Assembly (NCBI GenBank): GCA_030044485.1
Contig: JASHVQ010000063.1
Location: 1 to 5,013, forward strand
Origin: Methylovirgula sp.
GTDB taxonomy: Bacteria > Pseudomonadota > Alphaproteobacteria > Rhizobiales > Beijerinckiaceae
Direction of reading: 5' to 3'
DNA: 5,013 nt
The notes under the pieces: model-generated
Told to the model about the DNA's origin: nothing
What the model saw: the letters and a program-made list of their open reading frames with translations, nothing else
Databases searched by the model: none
Made by a program: the position numbers and the translations under genes
Shown here: one piece after another, positions 4,776 through 5,013 of the stretch
Layout of the letters: each line of letters begins with the position of its first letter
Numbering within the stretch: the stretch's first letter is position 1

Positions 4776-5013
4776 ATGATCGACAAGGACCGGCTGCGCC
4801 AGCTCGGCAAAGATCTGGCCGAACTCATCGATCCCTCCGAGCGCGCAACGGCGCTGCGGGCCGCCGAATCCGCCGACGAAATGACGGGGCTTGCAATGCT
4901 CGGCGAGCGCCTTCGCGCGCAGGAGCCGCGTGCGGTTGTGCGTCGAGGCGCCGAGCGCCGAGAAGAACACGAAGCGCTCGACGCCCTGGCGCTCGGCGGC
5001 CTCGACCATGCGC
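4776..5013 (+). CDS. Unrecognised gene, 5' part; reliable only to about 4898-4918
   Basis: An ATG 15 bases after the receiver stop opens a frame that runs to the window edge without a stop. The first 41 codons read MIDKDRLRQLGKDLAELIDP and on to DEMTGLAM, a charged, helical, Ala/Leu/Glu-rich segment. Their third positions (32 of 41 G or C) resemble the upstream genes, so this looks like a real third gene of the operon. I do not recognise it. From about codon 42 the translation turns Arg/Glu-rich (RRGAERREEHEALDALAL) and appears to be the antisense shadow of the NAD(P)-binding protein fragment on the other strand. The true C-terminal part is therefore probably missing. There is no clear Shine-Dalgarno sequence. 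It shares the reading frame of the receiver gene across the TAG stop. Confidence 0.5.
   Translation, partial: MIDKDRLRQLGKDLAELIDPSERATALRAAESADEMTGLAMLGERLRAQEPRAVVRRGAERREEHEALDALALGGLDHA
4899..5013 (-). CDS. Internal fragment of an NAD(P)-binding (NmrA/NDUFA9-like epimerase) protein
   Basis: Read on the minus strand from the window edge, 38 codons give an R then MVEAAERQGVERFVFFSALG and ASTHNRTRLLRAKALAE. This is the typical central part of atypical short-chain dehydrogenases that act as NAD(P)-dependent epimerase or complex-I NDUFA9-like proteins: the helix before beta-5, the ERFVFFSALGA strand with its serine, and the R-[KS]-A-x-A-E segment. The Met is internal, not a start. Directly after the last Glu (4899) the family-like sequence ends and continues as HCKPRHFVGG, the antisense of the plus-strand gene. 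From the Met on, all 37 codons end in G or C, a stronger bias than in the rest of the window. It is a truncated piece joined to foreign sequence, either natural or an artefact. Confidence 0.6.

Noticed and set aside
4440..5009. A single 189-codon minus-strand gene starting at the ATG at 5009
   Set aside because: Only the first 37 codons resemble a real family; the rest is antisense of the receiver and the following gene. The Met lies inside a longer protein.
1..5013. CRISPR array, insertion sequence, integrase or phage genes
   Set aside because: No regularly spaced repeats, transposase or integrase motifs, or terminal inverted repeats were seen on either strand.

Overview
This window comes from a GC-rich bacterial genome, most likely an alphaproteobacterium of the Hyphomicrobiales/Rhizobiales (Methylocystis/Beijerinckia-like relatives are plausible). 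That rests on strongly GC-biased third positions, an MsrA with an N-terminal extension and paired C-terminal cysteines, the small two-helix membrane protein often labelled PetM-like in rhizobia, and a DUF4189 secreted protein. The placement is by family resemblance, not by a search.

Layout from left to right. (1) 1-904, plus strand: the 3' part of an OmpR-type response regulator, a perfect 20-bp palindrome, then a stand-alone cyclic-nucleotide-binding-domain protein without a DNA-binding domain. (2) 905-1973, minus strand: msrA, converging on the preceding gene with directly adjacent stop codons, and upstream of it a 106-aa two-helix membrane protein. (3) 2067-2259, plus strand: a promoter with a GC-rich discriminator and a class II tRNA-Ser(GGA) with encoded CCA; a 13-bp exact direct repeat flanks the tRNA. 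(4) 2304-2744, minus strand: a secreted six-cysteine DUF4189 protein of lower GC. (5) 2862-4760: a regulatory block made of a divergent pair of operons. The minus-strand operon encodes a STAS anti-sigma-factor antagonist and a GHKL (RsbW-like) ATPase. The plus-strand operon encodes a second RsbW-like ATPase, a stand-alone CheB-type receiver and the start of an unrecognised gene. (6) About 4899-5013, minus strand: a fragment of an NAD(P)-binding epimerase-like protein that stops matching its family abruptly at 4899.

How the genes may work together. The block 2862-4760 has the parts of a partner-switching module: one antagonist with the phospho-acceptor serine in place, two candidate anti-sigma kinases, and a phospho-receiver that could supply the input. 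No sigma factor and no PP2C phosphatase is visible, so the circuit is incomplete in this window. The left part pairs a response regulator with a cNMP sensor beside a methionine-sulfoxide repair enzyme; that proximity suggests, but does not show, a stress link.

The strongest anomaly is at the right edge. Around 4899-4918 a plus-strand gene with ordinary host codon use runs head-on into a minus-strand fragment in which every codon ends in G or C and whose family match ends in mid-protein. That looks like a chimeric assembly or amplification junction, or a real rearrangement, and it should be resolved before the last gene is used.
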